A program made the position numbers and the translations under genes. The notes under the pieces were generated by a model. It searched no databases and had not been told where the DNA came from. It saw only the letters and a list, made by a program, of their open reading frames with translations. From Qipengyuania aestuarii (GTDB lineage: Bacteria; Pseudomonadota; Alphaproteobacteria; Sphingomonadales; Sphingomonadaceae): a DNA stretch of 64,000 bases. Positions 22,077-35,100 of this stretch are shown here, in pieces. The first letter of the stretch is position 1. Every line of letters starts with the position of its first letter. The stretch covers positions 1 through 64,000 of the forward strand of contig NZ_JAIGNP010000001.1 in the NCBI RefSeq assembly GCF_019711535.1, given 5' to 3'.

Positions 22077-22837
22077 TCGGCTGGCGCTCCACCTGGTCGA
22101 TCTACACCCGCGAACTGTTTCGTTTCCTGCGCACCGCGTTTCAGTCAGTGCTGGCGCCCGTGCTGACGACTTCACTCTATTTCATCGTTTTCGGTGCGGC
22201 TATCGGCGGGCGGATGCCCGATCTGGGCGGAGTGGATTACGGTGCCTTCATTATCCCCGGCCTGCTCATGCTGACGCTGCTCGGCGAGACGACCAGTAAT
22301 TCCAGCTTCGGCATCTACATGCCGCGCTTCACAGGTACGATATACGAATTGCTCAGCGCACCGATCGGAGTAGCCGAGACCTTGATCGGCTTCGTGGGGG
22401 CAGCGATGACGAAGAGCCTGATACTTGCCGCGATCATCCTGCTGACAGCGCGTCTGTTCGTCGATTATTCTATCGCACACCCGCTTCTCGCAGTGCTCTA
22501 CATCATGTTGGTGGCTGCAGCGTTCAGCCTGTTTGGTTTCATCCTTGGCATCTGGGCCGACAGTTTCGAAAAGCTCGGCATCATTCCGTTGCTTTTTCTC
22601 ACGCCGCTCACGTTCCTCGGTGGCACATTCTACTCAATCAATATGCTACCGAAGCCGTGGGATACGATCGCGCTGGCCAACCCGATCGTCTATCTCGTCA
22701 GCGGTTTGCGGTGGACCTTTTACGGCAGCAGCGACGTCAATATCTGGGTGAGCTTCGGCATCACTGTGGCATTTTTGGCGGCATGCATCGCGGTGATAGC
22801 CTATATTTTCAGAACCGGATGGCGCTTGCGAGCGTAA
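22073..22837 (+). CDS. ABC-2 type exporter, permease subunit (YadH-like)
   Basis: A 254-aa integral membrane protein with six predicted helices. The N-terminus (STWSIYTRELFRFLRTAFQSVLAPVLTTSLYFIVFGAAIG) and the ABC-2 signature near ESFEKLGIIPLLFLTPLTFLGGTFYSINMLPKPW (here DSFEKLG) are family typical. It pairs with the ATPase encoded immediately upstream. In E. coli YadH lies in a similar two-gene unit of unknown substrate. Confidence 0.92.
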   Translation: MIGWRSTWSIYTRELFRFLRTAFQSVLAPVLTTSLYFIVFGAAIGGRMPDLGGVDYGAFIIPGLLMLTLLGETTSNSSFGIYMPRFTGTIYELLSAPIGVAETLIGFVGAAMTKSLILAAIILLTARLFVDYSIAHPLLAVLYIMLVAAAFSLFGFILGIWADSFEKLGIIPLLFLTPLTFLGGTFYSINMLPKPWDTIALANPIVYLVSGLRWTFYGSSDVNIWVSFGITVAFLAACIAVIAYIFRTGWRLRA

Positions 22838-22986
22838 CCTTTGACACAGGTTCGCACGCAGTTCATGGTTGTGTAGTAAAAATGCAACAGTGTTGCACAA
22901 ATGATTTCTGACCCTTGAATGACCCTACCTGAGATTTCTATCTGCGCCGCGCTCGGATATCCGGGCGTGAATACAGGATAGAAATA

Positions 22987-23532
22987 ATGAAAAAGATTGC
23001 ACTCTTCGCAGGAATGGCCGCTGCAGCCGTCGCTCTTCCGACCGCCGCTCAGGCTCAGCAGGCTGAACCTTTCGTCGGCGTATCCGGCGGCTACCACGAC
23101 CTCGGCGCAGACGATGTCGACGACGAATTCGACATCGATGTCGAAGATTCCAGCGCGATTCTCGGTATCTTCGCTGGCGCAGACTTTGCTGCCGGATCGA
23201 ACGTTTTCGTTGGTGTCGAAGGTAACTACCACTTCGGATTCAGCGCGATCGACAGCGAATATGGCGCGTCTGCACGTCTCGGCTTCCGCGACGCCGGCGG
23301 TGCGAAGTATTACGTGCGCGGCGGCTACCAGTGGGTCGACCTCGACGTTGCTGAACTGACGGGCGTTGACGAAGATATCATCGACGATCTCGACATCGAC
23401 GACACCGGTGGCGACTACCTCGTTGGCCTCGGCGCAGAATTCCCCATCGGTGGCGCATCGCTCCGCGTGAATCTCGACACAATCGCGTTCGACACCGTTC
23501 GCGCGACTACGGGTGTTGCTTTCAACTTCTGA
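22987..23532 (+). CDS. Small outer-membrane beta-barrel protein
   Basis: 181 aa. The signal peptide MKKIALFAGMAAAAVALPTAAQAQ is followed by eight or so amphipathic strands ending in Phe (VRATTGVAFNF), the outer-membrane sorting signal. One stretch is very acidic (DDVDDEFDIDVEDS near residue 40, and DEDIIDDLDIDDTG near 125), presumably loops that bind cations. The size and strand count resemble OmpA/OmpW-type 8-strand porin-like proteins. It is a single-gene unit: about 150 bp of leader upstream and a strong terminator downstream. The leader contains TTGACA at 22841-22846 without a convincing -10 box. Confidence 0.82.
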   Translation: MKKIALFAGMAAAAVALPTAAQAQQAEPFVGVSGGYHDLGADDVDDEFDIDVEDSSAILGIFAGADFAAGSNVFVGVEGNYHFGFSAIDSEYGASARLGFRDAGGAKYYVRGGYQWVDLDVAELTGVDEDIIDDLDIDDTGGDYLVGLGAEFPIGGASLRVNLDTIAFDTVRATTGVAFNF

Positions 23533-23551
23533 TTGCACGACTTGCCAATCG

Positions 23552-23580
23552 GGGCGGGCCTCTCACGAGGTCCGCCCTTT
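23552..23580 (+). terminator. Intrinsic terminator after the barrel gene
   Basis: An 11-bp GC stem, GGGCGGGCCTC (23552-23562) / GAGGTCCGCCC (23567-23577), with TCAC loop and one G-T pair, followed by TTTGT. It ends 19-45 bp after the stop. Confidence 0.8.
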
Positions 23581-23628
23581 GTCGTGAAGGGCTGGCGATT
23601 CCCTGGCTCACTCGCTATTCGCTCGCCC

Positions 23629-26403
<2,775 letters not shown>

Positions 26404-26407
<4 letters not shown>

Positions 26408-27129
26408 GCCGGGGCCGGTCAGCCTTTCGGACCGAGGCCGATCGGCGGGAGGTAACTCTGCTGATCATGATCGGAGTAATCACGATCTTGCTCTGGCACT
26501 CCCCGTATGGTGCCTACCTGCTCTATCCCTTCAGTATACTGGCGACCTGGTTCCACGAAATGGGGCACGGTCTGGCAGCGATGGCCTTCGGCAGCCAGTT
26601 CGAGCGACTGGTCATCTTTTCCGATGGATCAGGCTACGCTCTCTACTACTCTGCGGAGCAGCAATCGCGTGTCGCCATGGCGAGCATAGCAGCAGCAGGT
26701 TTGCTTGGGCCGACGGTCGCTGGTTGCCTGCTCATCCTTGCATCGCGCAAGCAGAGCTTAACCCAGATTGCTCTCTTGGCGCTCGGTGCTGCGCTGATAG
26801 CATCGACCTTGATCTGGGTCCGCTCGACAACTGGATGGGTAATCCTGCCTTCGATCGGCGCGGCGCTGCTCATCATCGCGCTTAAAGGCCGCCCATCGCA
26901 TAAACGTCTGGCGGTGCAGTTCCTCGGTGTTCAAGGATGCATTTCAATATACCGGGACTTCGGATATCTTTTCAGCGAGGGGGGCACCCTGGGCGGGCGG
27001 CAACAGCTTTCCGATACAGGTCATATCGAGAGAGCGCTTTTTCTTCCTTACTGGTTCTGGGGTATCGTTATCACCGCGCTCATAGCGATCATGGTCTTAT
27101 ACGCCCTGAAACGCGCCCATCTGCGTTGA
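26404..27129 (+). CDS. M50B-like zinc metalloprotease, multi-pass membrane protein
   Basis: A 241-aa inner-membrane protein of about six helices. Helix 2 carries the zinc motif HEMGH (residues 51-55), as in the Peptidase_M50B group related to site-2 proteases. No cleavage substrate is evident. Its start overlaps the SDR stop by ATGA, so tgt, the SDR and this gene are one operon. The expected distal Asp (LDG or NPDG motif of classical S2P) is not obvious, and activity should not be assumed. Confidence 0.75.
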
Positions 27130-27132
27130 CGA

Positions 27133-27303
27133 TCAGCCCGAAGCCTGTTCCCGCATCTCGAGGACAGTGCCGCGATAGGCAATGAACTGTCCCACAGCGT
27201 CGGTAAAACCGGCACCGATACGATTGGCCTGGCGCTGGGCCTCGGCGAGCGAACTGTACCATTTTCCCGTTCGGGAACGAGTGACAAATCGATACTGTGT
27301 CAT
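27133..27303 (-). CDS. Small basic hypothetical protein
   Basis: A 56-aa protein, starting MTQYRFVTRSRTGKWYSSLAEAQRQANRIGAG. It is basic, with a KWYSSLAEAQ segment like those seen in small proteins that pack as a beta-hairpin plus helix. It is convergent with the M50B gene (3 bp apart) and encoded just beyond the rpsD terminator. There is no strong ribosome-binding site. I do not recognise the family. A longer start at 27384 would run into the rpsD terminator hairpin, so it is unlikely. Confidence 0.5.
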   Translation of the reverse strand: MTQYRFVTRSRTGKWYSSLAEAQRQANRIGAGFTDAVGQFIAYRGTVLEMREQASG

Positions 27304-27386
27304 AGCGTTATACAAACGCTGCCACAGGCGCGGAGTTTCCTCCAAGTGCCTGAAAATACGACGAACCGTTCGATAATGCGCCAAAC

Positions 27387-27413
27387 AAAAAGGGCGGCCC
27401 CGAAGGACCGCCC
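27387..27413 (-). terminator. Intrinsic terminator of rpsD
   Basis: Minus strand: GGGCGGTCC (27405-27413), loop TTCG, GGGCCGCCC (27392-27400), then TTTTTG (27386-27391). It lies 24 bp after the rpsD stop. A textbook intrinsic terminator. Confidence 0.9.
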
Positions 27414-27436
27414 CTGATGTTCGATTTTCGGCAGTC

Positions 27437-28051
27437 TTAGCGCGAATAGAACTCGACCACGAGGTTCGGTTCCATGGTGACCGGATAAGGAACTTCGTCG
27501 AGCTTCGGCACGCGAGTGAAGGTTACCTTGTCCGTGCCATCGGGCGCCACGTAGTCAGGAATTTCACGCTCGGGCAGGCTCTGTGCTTCGATCACAAGCG
27601 CCATATCCTTCGCCTTGCTGCCGAGGCTGACAACATCCCCGACCTTTACGCGGGCCGAAGCGATGTTGGTCTTCACGCCGTTGAGATAGATGTGGCCATG
27701 GCTCACGATCTGGCGCGCAGCGAAGATGGTCGGTGCGAACTTGGCGCGGTACACGACCATGTCGAGACGCTGTTCAAGCAGGCCGATCAGGTTCTGACCG
27801 GTGTCGCCTTTCATAGCCGACGCTTCCTTGTAGGTGCGCTTGAACTGCTTTTCGGTCACGTCGCCGTAGTAGCCCTTGAGCTTCTGCTTGGCGCGCAGCT
27901 GCAGGCCGAAGTCGGACATCTTGCCCTTGCGGCGTTGGCCGTGCTGGCCGGGGCCATACGAACGCTTGTTAACCGGAGAATTCGGACGACCCCAGATGTT
28001 TTCGCCCATCCGGCGGTCGAGTTTGTACTTGGCGCTCTTGCGCTTCGACAT
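27437..28051 (-). CDS. rpsD: 30S ribosomal protein S4
   Basis: 204 aa. S4 nucleates assembly of the 30S body by binding 16S rRNA. The N-terminus [44 protein letters not shown] is diagnostic. The S4 RNA-binding domain covers [39 protein letters not shown] at 28051 has GAAGGAAAG 5 nt upstream. A promoter candidate lies 150-180 bp upstream, in the end of trpF, and a terminator downstream. The gene is monocistronic here, away from the rpoA operon where it lies in E. coli. Confidence 0.97.
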   Translation of the reverse strand: MSKRKSAKYKLDRRMGENIWGRPNSPVNKRSYGPGQHGQRRKGKMSDFGLQLRAKQKLKGYYGDVTEKQFKRTYKEASAMKGDTGQNLIGLLEQRLDMVVYRAKFAPTIFAARQIVSHGHIYLNGVKTNIASARVKVGDVVSLGSKAKDMALVIEAQSLPEREIPDYVAPDGTDKVTFTRVPKLDEVPYPVTMEPNLVVEFYSR

Positions 28052-28202
28052 AAATCTTTCCTTCAATTTGCTGAGCCATCCCCCCGATCTCGACATGAAA
28101 TCGGCGGTGGCCATCCAACCCGGTTTCGCACCGACACACTCATTGAAGAGTGCGGCGCGGCCACCGCTTCACCGGGGTGCGGGGCCAATTAGCGAAGGCG
28201 CG

Positions 28203-28230
28203 CGAATAGCAGGAAATTCGGCAGCGTCAA
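28203..28230 (-). promoter_or_regulatory. Candidate rpsD promoter overlapping the trpF stop
   Basis: Minus strand: TTGACG (28225-28230), a 16-bp spacer, TATTCG (28203-28208). The -35 box covers the trpF stop region. It leaves an rpsD leader of about 145 nt, long enough for an S4-binding autoregulatory structure. Confidence 0.45.
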
Positions 28231-28868
28231 GCTTTGCGCACCGCTTCGCAGAACGCAGATATCCGGGAAGGATCCTTCAATCCTGGGCCAGTCTCTACGC
28301 CGCTCGACGTGTCGACCAGCGGAGCTCCGGTTTCCGAAAGCGCACGGCCGACATTTTCCGGTGTCAGCCCGCCGGCCAACCCCCAACCGGGCCGACCTCG
28401 CCAGGTTTCAAGCAGGGACCAATCGAACCGTAAGCCCATGCCGCCGGGAAGTGCAGCGTCTTTCGGTGTTTTTGCGTCAAAGAGAATGAGGTCAGCCGCA
28501 TCGTTAAATGTTCCGGCCCCCGTGATGTCGCCCGCGCTCGCGACCGAGATCGCTTTCCAGACAGGCAGATTAAATCGTCTTCTGATCTGTGCCGCGCGGG
28601 CCGGGCTTTCCGATCCGTGAAGCTGTATTGCTTCAAGCCGAGCGGCCTTTACCGCATCCGCAATTGTTGCATCGTCAGCATCAACGAACAGACCGACCCG
28701 GCCGATCCGTGACCCCGCACGCATCGCCAGAGAGCTCGCTGCATAACTGTCGACATGACGAGGGGATGGCGGGAAGAAAACCATCCCGAAGAAGTCCGCG
28801 CGCGCCTCGATGCATGCGTCGAGCGCTTCAACGCTCGAAATACCGCAGATCTTTATCAAGGTCTGCAC
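28227..28868 (-). CDS. trpF: Phosphoribosylanthranilate isomerase
   Basis: Third step of tryptophan synthesis from chorismate, a TIM barrel of 213 aa. The N-terminus IKICGISSVEALDAC has the catalytic Cys. EAIQLHGSESPARAAQIR and LILFDAKTPKDAALPGGMGLRFDWSLL are typical. GTG start at 28868, after the pyrF stop, with AAGG 7 nt upstream. trpB and trpA, the usual neighbours, are not in this window; the gene is downstream of pyrF. Confidence 0.95.
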   Translation of the reverse strand: MQTLIKICGISSVEALDACIEARADFFGMVFFPPSPRHVDSYAASSLAMRAGSRIGRVGLFVDADDATIADAVKAARLEAIQLHGSESPARAAQIRRRFNLPVWKAISVASAGDITGAGTFNDAADLILFDAKTPKDAALPGGMGLRFDWSLLETWRGRPGWGLAGGLTPENVGRALSETGAPLVDTSSGVETGPGLKDPSRISAFCEAVRKA

Positions 28869-28878
28869 AGTTGAACCT

Positions 28879-29553
28879 TCAAAGCGTCGCTTCGATCGCG
28901 CGAGCGGCTTCGGCAGGGTCATCGGCCCGGCTGATCGGACGCCCGATGACAAGTACGCTTGCGCCATCATCACGGGCCTGCCGCGGCGTCACGACACGCT
29001 TCTGGTCCCCGACGACACTTCCTTCGGGGCGCAGGCCGGGCACAACGAAGAATCCGTCCTTCCACTGCTCGTGCACTGCCTTGATTTCGTGGCCCGAACA
29101 CACGACCCCGTCCAGGCCCGCTGAGTGAGCAGCTTCGCTTAAGCGCATGACGTAGCCATACGGGGTTCCGGGAACTCCCATCGCTTGCAAGTCCCGTTCG
29201 TCAAGGCTGGTAAGCATGGTGACGCCAACGACCTTCGTATTTTCCCCAGCGGCAGCCTTGGCATCTTCCATCATGGCAACACCGCCACAGGCATGGACGG
29301 TAACGATGGATGGTTCCAAAACGTGAATGGCTTGCATGGCCCCGGCGACAGTGTTCGGGATGTCGTGCAACTTGAGGTCGAGGAAGATCGGAAGCCCAAG
29401 CTGGGTGAGCATGTGCACACCGTGAGCCCCATGAGCATTGAAAAATTCCAGCCCGAGCTTCACCCCGCCGATATGCGCTTTGGCTTTCTCCGCAAGTGAA
29501 ACCGCATCATGAAGACGCGGCATATCGAGAGCGAGATAGATGGGGTTGCTCAT
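28879..29553 (-). CDS. pyrF: Orotidine 5'-phosphate decarboxylase
   Basis: Final step of UMP synthesis. 224 aa. The catalytic signature FLDLKLHDIPNTVAGA (D-x-K-x-x-D) is near residues 59-73, and GLRPEGSVVGDQKRVVTPRQARDDGASVLVIGRPI ends the barrel. The start overlaps the LapA stop by ATGA (29550-29553). It belongs to a lapA-pyrF-trpF run. Confidence 0.96.
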   Translation of the reverse strand: MSNPIYLALDMPRLHDAVSLAEKAKAHIGGVKLGLEFFNAHGAHGVHMLTQLGLPIFLDLKLHDIPNTVAGAMQAIHVLEPSIVTVHACGGVAMMEDAKAAAGENTKVVGVTMLTSLDERDLQAMGVPGTPYGYVMRLSEAAHSAGLDGVVCSGHEIKAVHEQWKDGFFVVPGLRPEGSVVGDQKRVVTPRQARDDGASVLVIGRPISRADDPAEAARAIEATL

Positions 29554-29912
29554 GATTTCGGGGTCGGTTCAGGTTCTACAGGATTTGCAGGATCGGGCGG
29601 GAGATTCCGGTCGGAGTTTTCTGGCCGGACCGGTGCCGCCGGTCTTGCTTCGGTTTTGGGTGAGGTCATCTTTGTCGTTGCCGTTTCTAGGGCAGAAATT
29701 CGGCGCGATTGTCTCCAGTGAACCCCGCGATGATAAAGCCACATGGGAACGAGGCCGAACAGGAACGAGACGACTACAAGCGCGGGCACCCGGGTGTCCC
29801 AGACGATGCCAGGCCATATCCGCACATCGATCTGTTTATCCCAATTGCCGAATGAAAATGCCAGGATTCCCACGAGAAGCAGAACCCAGAGTATCGTGCG
29901 TACAAATTGCAT
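29550..29912 (-). CDS. LapA-domain (DUF1049) inner-membrane protein
   Basis: 120 aa with two membrane helices: VRTILWVLLLVGILAFSFGN and VPALVVVSFLFGLVPMWLYHRG. A cytoplasmic helix and a Pro-rich tail (KTEARPAAPVRPENSDRNLPPDPANPVEPEPTPKS) follow. LapA/YciS proteins act with LapB in controlling LPS synthesis and often sit beside pyrF. The Pro-rich tail replaces the TPR partner seen elsewhere. It is coupled to pyrF by ATGA; lapB is not present here. Confidence 0.82.
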   Translation of the reverse strand: MQFVRTILWVLLLVGILAFSFGNWDKQIDVRIWPGIVWDTRVPALVVVSFLFGLVPMWLYHRGVHWRQSRRISALETATTKMTSPKTEARPAAPVRPENSDRNLPPDPANPVEPEPTPKS

Positions 29913-29971
29913 GATCGCAAGTCTCCCCGATCTTATTGGCCAGCGATGCTAGGCGCGGAAATCGGCGGCGT

Positions 29972-31282
29972 CTAGCCGAACACCCGATCGAAAATCGTGT
30001 CTACCTGCTTGAAGTGATAGTCGAGGTCGAAGCGTTCCTCGAGCTGCTCTTCCGTTAGCGCTGCGCTCACTTCTTCGTCGGCTTTCAGAAGGTCCAAGAG
30101 CATGAGCTTCCCATCGGATTCCCAAACCTTCATCGCATTGCGTTGCACCAGACGATAGGCATCCTCACGGCTGACGCCATTTTGGGTCAGCGCGAGCAGA
30201 ACGCGCTGGGAATGAATCAAGCCACCCATGCGGTCCATGTTCGCCTGCATCCGCTCGGGATAGATCAGAAGTTTGTCTACCACGCCCGTAAGCCGTGCGA
30301 GCGCAAAATCGAGTGTGATCGTCGCGTCCGGACCGATGAAGCGTTCGACCGAAGAGTGCGAGATGTCGCGTTCGTGCCAGAGCGCGACATTTTCCAGAGC
30401 AGGGAGTGCATAGGCGCGGATCATCCGAGCCTGACCCGTCAAATTCTCGGTAAGGATCGGATTGCGTTTGTGCGGCATCGCGCTCGAACCCTTCTGCCCC
30501 TTCGAGAAAAACTCTTCGGCTTCCAGGACTTCGGTACGCTGAAGGTGGCGAACCTCCACCGCCAGGCGCTCGATGCTTCCCGCAATGACTGCGAGAGTGG
30601 CAAAGTACATGGCATGCCTGTCGCGTGGGATCACTTGCGTTGAAACTGGTTCCGCTTTGAGGCCGAGCTTTTCGGCAACATATTCTTCGACGCTGGGATC
30701 GATGTTGGCGAATGTCCCGACAGCGCCCGATATCGCGCAGGTAGCGATCTCCTCCCGCGCCGCCAGCAAGCGAGTCTTGCAGCGATCGAACTCTGCGTAA
30801 CCCTGCGCGAGTTTGAGACCGAATGTCACGGGTTCAGCGTGGATGCCGTGGCTGCGACCGATTGTCGGCGTGTATTTGTGCTCACGTGCGCGCCGTTCGA
30901 TGGCAGCGAGCAGCTCATCGAGATCTTCGAGCAATAGATCTGTCGATTGAGTTAGCTGAACGGCGAGCGTGGTGTCGAGAACGTCGGAACTGGTCATGCC
31001 CTGATGCATGAACCGCGCTTCGTCGCCGACGTTTTCCGCTACCCAGGTCAAGAATGCGATGACGTCGTGTTTGGTTACAGCTTCGATTGCGTCGATCGCT
31101 TCGACGTCGATCTTCGGTTTGGTTTCCCACCAGTCCCAAAGCGCCTTGGCTGCGCTTTTCGGCACTACGCCCAAGTCGCCGAGCTTTTCAGTGGCGTGCG
31201 CTTCAATCTCAAACCAGATGCGATATTTCGCCTCCGGCTCCCAGATGGCGGTCATGGCAGGGCGGGCGTAGCGGGGGACCAT
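29972..31282 (-). CDS. purB: Adenylosuccinate lyase
   Basis: Cleaves SAICAR and adenylosuccinate to release fumarate in purine synthesis. 436 aa. The fumarase-superfamily signature GSSAMPHKRNPILTENL is near residue 262. MTSSDVLDTTLAVQL holds catalytic residues, and GRSHGIHAEPVTFGLKLA contains the catalytic His. MVPRYARPAMTAIW is the family start. Confidence 0.97.
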   Translation of the reverse strand: MVPRYARPAMTAIWEPEAKYRIWFEIEAHATEKLGDLGVVPKSAAKALWDWWETKPKIDVEAIDAIEAVTKHDVIAFLTWVAENVGDEARFMHQGMTSSDVLDTTLAVQLTQSTDLLLEDLDELLAAIERRAREHKYTPTIGRSHGIHAEPVTFGLKLAQGYAEFDRCKTRLLAAREEIATCAISGAVGTFANIDPSVEEYVAEKLGLKAEPVSTQVIPRDRHAMYFATLAVIAGSIERLAVEVRHLQRTEVLEAEEFFSKGQKGSSAMPHKRNPILTENLTGQARMIRAYALPALENVALWHERDISHSSVERFIGPDATITLDFALARLTGVVDKLLIYPERMQANMDRMGGLIHSQRVLLALTQNGVSREDAYRLVQRNAMKVWESDGKLMLLDLLKADEEVSAALTEEQLEERFDLDYHFKQVDTIFDRVFG

Positions 31283-31383
31283 AGCGGACTCCGAAATAGA
31301 GCGGGGATCTGTCGCGACCCGCTAGAGAGGAGGCGGCTCCATGACAAGGCTGCCTGTTCTTTTATAGCTTCATCTTTGCGGGG

Positions 31384-32085
31384 CTACGACAGCAAGCCTT
31401 TCGCTCTCAGCGACACATGACTTCCACGTCCGATTATGACGTGGTCGTGCACGGTAATGTTCACTAATCGACCAGCTTCGGCGATGCGATTGGTGATCTC
31501 AATGTCTGCGCGGCTCGGTTCCGGGTCGCCGCTGGGATGATTATGCACGAGGATCAATGCGCTTGCGCCGACATCGAAGGCGCGGCGGATGACTTCGCGC
31601 GGATGGATCGCAGCTTCATCGATCGATCCTTCTGAGGCGAGATGATCGTCGATCAGCCGATTGCGGGTATCGAGATAGAGGACCCTGACGCGTTCGTGTT
31701 TCAGTTCACCCATGTCGATCGACAGATAATCGAGCAATGCCTGCCAACTTCCGAGAACCGGCTTCTGCTGTATGGTCCCCCGGGCCATCCGGCGAGCCGA
31801 CAGAGATACCGCATGGAGGCACGCCGCGCTCGCTTCGCCCATTCCTTGCACCTGGGCAAGCGCGCCTGGAGATGCGTTCAGCACAGCTGAAAAAGACCCG
31901 AATTGACTGATGAGCCGTTTTGCCACCGGCTTGGTATCACCCTGACGAATGGCTGCGAACAAGAGAAACTCGAGCAGTTCATAGTCGGCCAGCGCTTCCG
32001 CCCCGCCATTCAAAAGTCGTTGCCGCAGCCGTTCGCGATGTCCGGCGCCCGAATGGCTGGTCGATTTCTTCGCCCCTTCCGGCAA
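31384..32085 (-). CDS. radC: RadC / JAB-domain DNA repair-associated protein
   Basis: 233 aa. An N-terminal helix-hairpin-helix region (GHRERLRQRLLNGGAEALADYELLEFLL) is followed by a C-terminal JAB/MPN domain with HNHPSGDPEPSRAD near residue 172, a Zn site. The function is not settled; the link to radiation repair is doubtful. I chose TTG at 32085, which has GGAG 7 nt upstream, so the protein starts LPEGAKKS. The frame is open further, to TTG at 32145 without a good site. It is divergent from the ydbH-like gene. Confidence 0.9.
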   Translation of the reverse strand: MPEGAKKSTSHSGAGHRERLRQRLLNGGAEALADYELLEFLLFAAIRQGDTKPVAKRLISQFGSFSAVLNASPGALAQVQGMGEASAACLHAVSLSARRMARGTIQQKPVLGSWQALLDYLSIDMGELKHERVRVLYLDTRNRLIDDHLASEGSIDEAAIHPREVIRRAFDVGASALILVHNHPSGDPEPSRADIEITNRIAEAGRLVNITVHDHVIIGRGSHVSLRAKGLLS

Positions 32086-32157
32086 CTCTTTACTCCACAA
32101 GTCCTTTGAATATCTTGCATTGCCTCCGCGGAATAAAGCGCGCAAGTGCTCGCTCTA

Positions 32158-35100
32158 ATGGACGGCTCTGAGGGTCAATTCGTAAGTCAAAGGCCGCGCT
32201 GGCGCAAAAAGCGCTGGTTCGTGCCCGCGCTCGTTCTTGCGGCGCTCGTGGTGACGGCGATTCTGGCGTGGTCGAATCGCATTGCCATAGCCGACGACTT
32301 TATTGCGGATCAGCTGGAATCCAACGATTTGCCAGCGACATATACGATCGATCGGATCGGCGGCCGCAACCAGATCATCTCCGATCTCGTGATTGGTGAT
32401 CCAGGCTCGCCCGATTTTACCGCGACGCGCGTAATTGTGCAGCTACGCCACCGTTTGGGGTTGCCGGTAATAGATAAAATCACGCTGGTTGAGCCACGTC
32501 TTTACGGCCGATTTGTGGATGGCACGCTGAGTTTCGGTGCGCTGGACACATTGCTTTTCGGCGAGAGCCAAAAAGACCCGGGACTTCCGGATATCGATTT
32601 GGCCATTCGCGACGGACGCGGTCTTATCGAATCTCAATTCGGGCCTGTGGGGATCAAGTTGGCAGGTTCCGGAAACGTCGCGGATGGTTTTGCAGGTACA
32701 TTGGCTGCCGCCGCGCCAGACCTATCCGTGTCCGATTGCCGGGGAGATGGTGTCACACTTTATGGAAAGCTGACGACCGCTTCCGGTAAACCGACTTTTC
32801 GTGGTCCTCTGCGGATGACCAGTCTGGCCTGTAAAAAGGCTGAAGTCTTAGCAGCCAATCTGGTTGCGGAAGTTAAGCTGACTACCAACGACACGCTGGC
32901 GGATCCCGCCGTGGAAGCTCGGATTGCCTCCGACCTCACGCAATCCGGACAATACAGTGCCCAATCGATTGCTGGCACGGTTCGGGCTCAAATGCGGGGT
33001 GAGGATATCACGGCTCGGTATTCTTTAGCTTCCAGAGGGGTCGAAACCCCTCAAGCGATAGCGGCTCTCCTCACGGCGGAGGGGAGGGTGCTGGCTCGCC
33101 AGAATTTCGAAATGCTCGATATCGAAGGGGACGTCGAAGGTAATGGCCTGCGGCTGGGTCGCGAACTTGACGGGGCGTTTTCCCAACTTGCCACCTTCGG
33201 GGGCGGTACTCTGCTCGAGCCAATCGTCAGGCGCGTCAGCGCAGCGCTTCAGGCTCAGACCCGTGGCAGCGCGATCGAGTTGGGACTGAGGCTGCGCTCG
33301 GATAAGCGCGGGGTTGTGCTCTCTGTCCCGCAAGGGGAATTGCGCGGGGGCGGCGGCACGCGCCTGGTTTCGTTGTCTCGCCTCGAATATTCTGCAGCTC
33401 AGGGGCGACCGACGCGACTGTCGGGAAACATCTCGACCGGTGGGCCGGCATTGCCGCGGATCAGGGGGCGGATGGAGCGATCCGGTAGGGGAGATGCGCT
33501 GTTTTCGCTCAGCATGGCGCAATATGAAGCTGGTGGATCAAGCCTCGCAATCCCGAGGCTTTCCCTGACGCGGGGAGAAAGCGGCGCGCTAGTCTTTTCC
33601 GGGAATGTTGAAGCGACCGGCAAGCTGCCGGGCGGGGCTGTCGACCGGCTTGCACTTCCGATCGACGGTCGATGGACACCTGATTCATACTTCACGCTAT
33701 GGCGCGATTGCACCAAAGTGTCCTTCCGCCGTCTTCGGTTTGCGCAGCTGAATATCGCGGGGCCCGGCATGACGCTCTGCCCGCCGCCCGGCACGCCAAT
33801 GCTGCAATATGGTGCCGGGGGAATCCAGTTTGCGGCGGGTGCACCTTCTCTGGATCTGGCCGGTTCGCTGGGGACGACGCCCATCAGGCTGTCGAGCGGA
33901 CCTGTCGGCTTTGCTTACCCCGGTGTGCTGAAAGCGCGAAACGTCGATGTATCCCTTGGTCCAGTCGCGACTGCGAGCAGATTCGCCGTCTCGGATATCG
34001 ATGCCCGGATCGGCGAGAACATTGCAGGCACCTTCGCCGGTGCGGAAATTGCCCTTTCCTCAGTACCCATGAATTTGAAAGAGACTGCCGGTTCCTGGGA
34101 CTATACCGATGGGCGGGTTTCCATCGCGGACGCGTCCTTCCGGCTGGTGGACCGGCAAAGCCCGGCACGCTTCGAGCCACTTGTGGCCCGCGGCGCATCG
34201 CTGACGCTGGTCGACAATATTATCGATGCGGTGGCTGAACTTAGAAACCCGCAATCGGACCGCATCGTGACCACTGCCGATATCAGGCACAATCTCGGCA
34301 CTGGCGACGGCCAGGCGGATTTGCGAGTGGCCGGGCTGCAATTCGACGACCAGCTTCAGCCGGAAGATATCAGCAAGCTGGCGCGAGGAGTTGTTGCCAA
34401 CGCACTAGGCGTCATCGATGGCACGGGCCGTATTCGATGGACCTCCGGCGGGGAAGTTAAGAGTACGGGCAGCTTCTCATCCGACGATCTCGATTTCGCC
34501 GCGGCATTCGGACCTGTCAAAGGCGCCAGCGGAACCGTGGTCTTCACGGATCTCCTCGGCCTGACCACTGCGCCGGGCCAGACGATCCGCGTGGCTTCGG
34601 TAAATCCAGGCATCGAGGTGACGGACGGGGAGGTGCAGTTCAGGCTTGAGCGCGGTGAACTGCTCGCCGTCCAGGGCGGACAGTGGCCCTTCATGGGTGG
34701 AACGCTCATCTTGCGGGACGTCGATCTCAATCTCGGCATCAGCGAGGAGCGACGCTATGTGTTCGAGATCGTGGGACTGGATGCGGCCCAGTTCATCGCT
34801 CAAATGGGGCTGGACAACATTTCGGCGACCGGAATTTTCGACGGCACTCTGCCCATAGTCTTCGACGCGGACGGCAATGGACGGATCGAAGAGGGCATTC
34901 TCGTCTCTCGGGACCCGGGCGGCAACATCTCCTATGTGGGGGAGCTGACTTACGAAGACCTGTCGGCAATCGCGAATTTCGCTTTCGACGCGCTGCGCAG
35001 CCTCGACTATTCTCAGATGCGCGTCGTGATGAACGGCCCGCTGACAGGCGAAATCGTGACGCAGGTACGCTTCGATGGGGTGCGCCAGGGCGAAGATGCA

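Noticed and set aside
22838..22986. TTGACA at 22841 as a barrel-gene promoter
   Set aside because: No -10 box at 16-18 bp; noted in the gene entry but not called.
31384..32145. radC start at 32145 and ydbH start at GTG 32146
   Set aside because: These would make the divergent genes abut with no regulatory space; TTG 32085 and ATG 32158 have better support.
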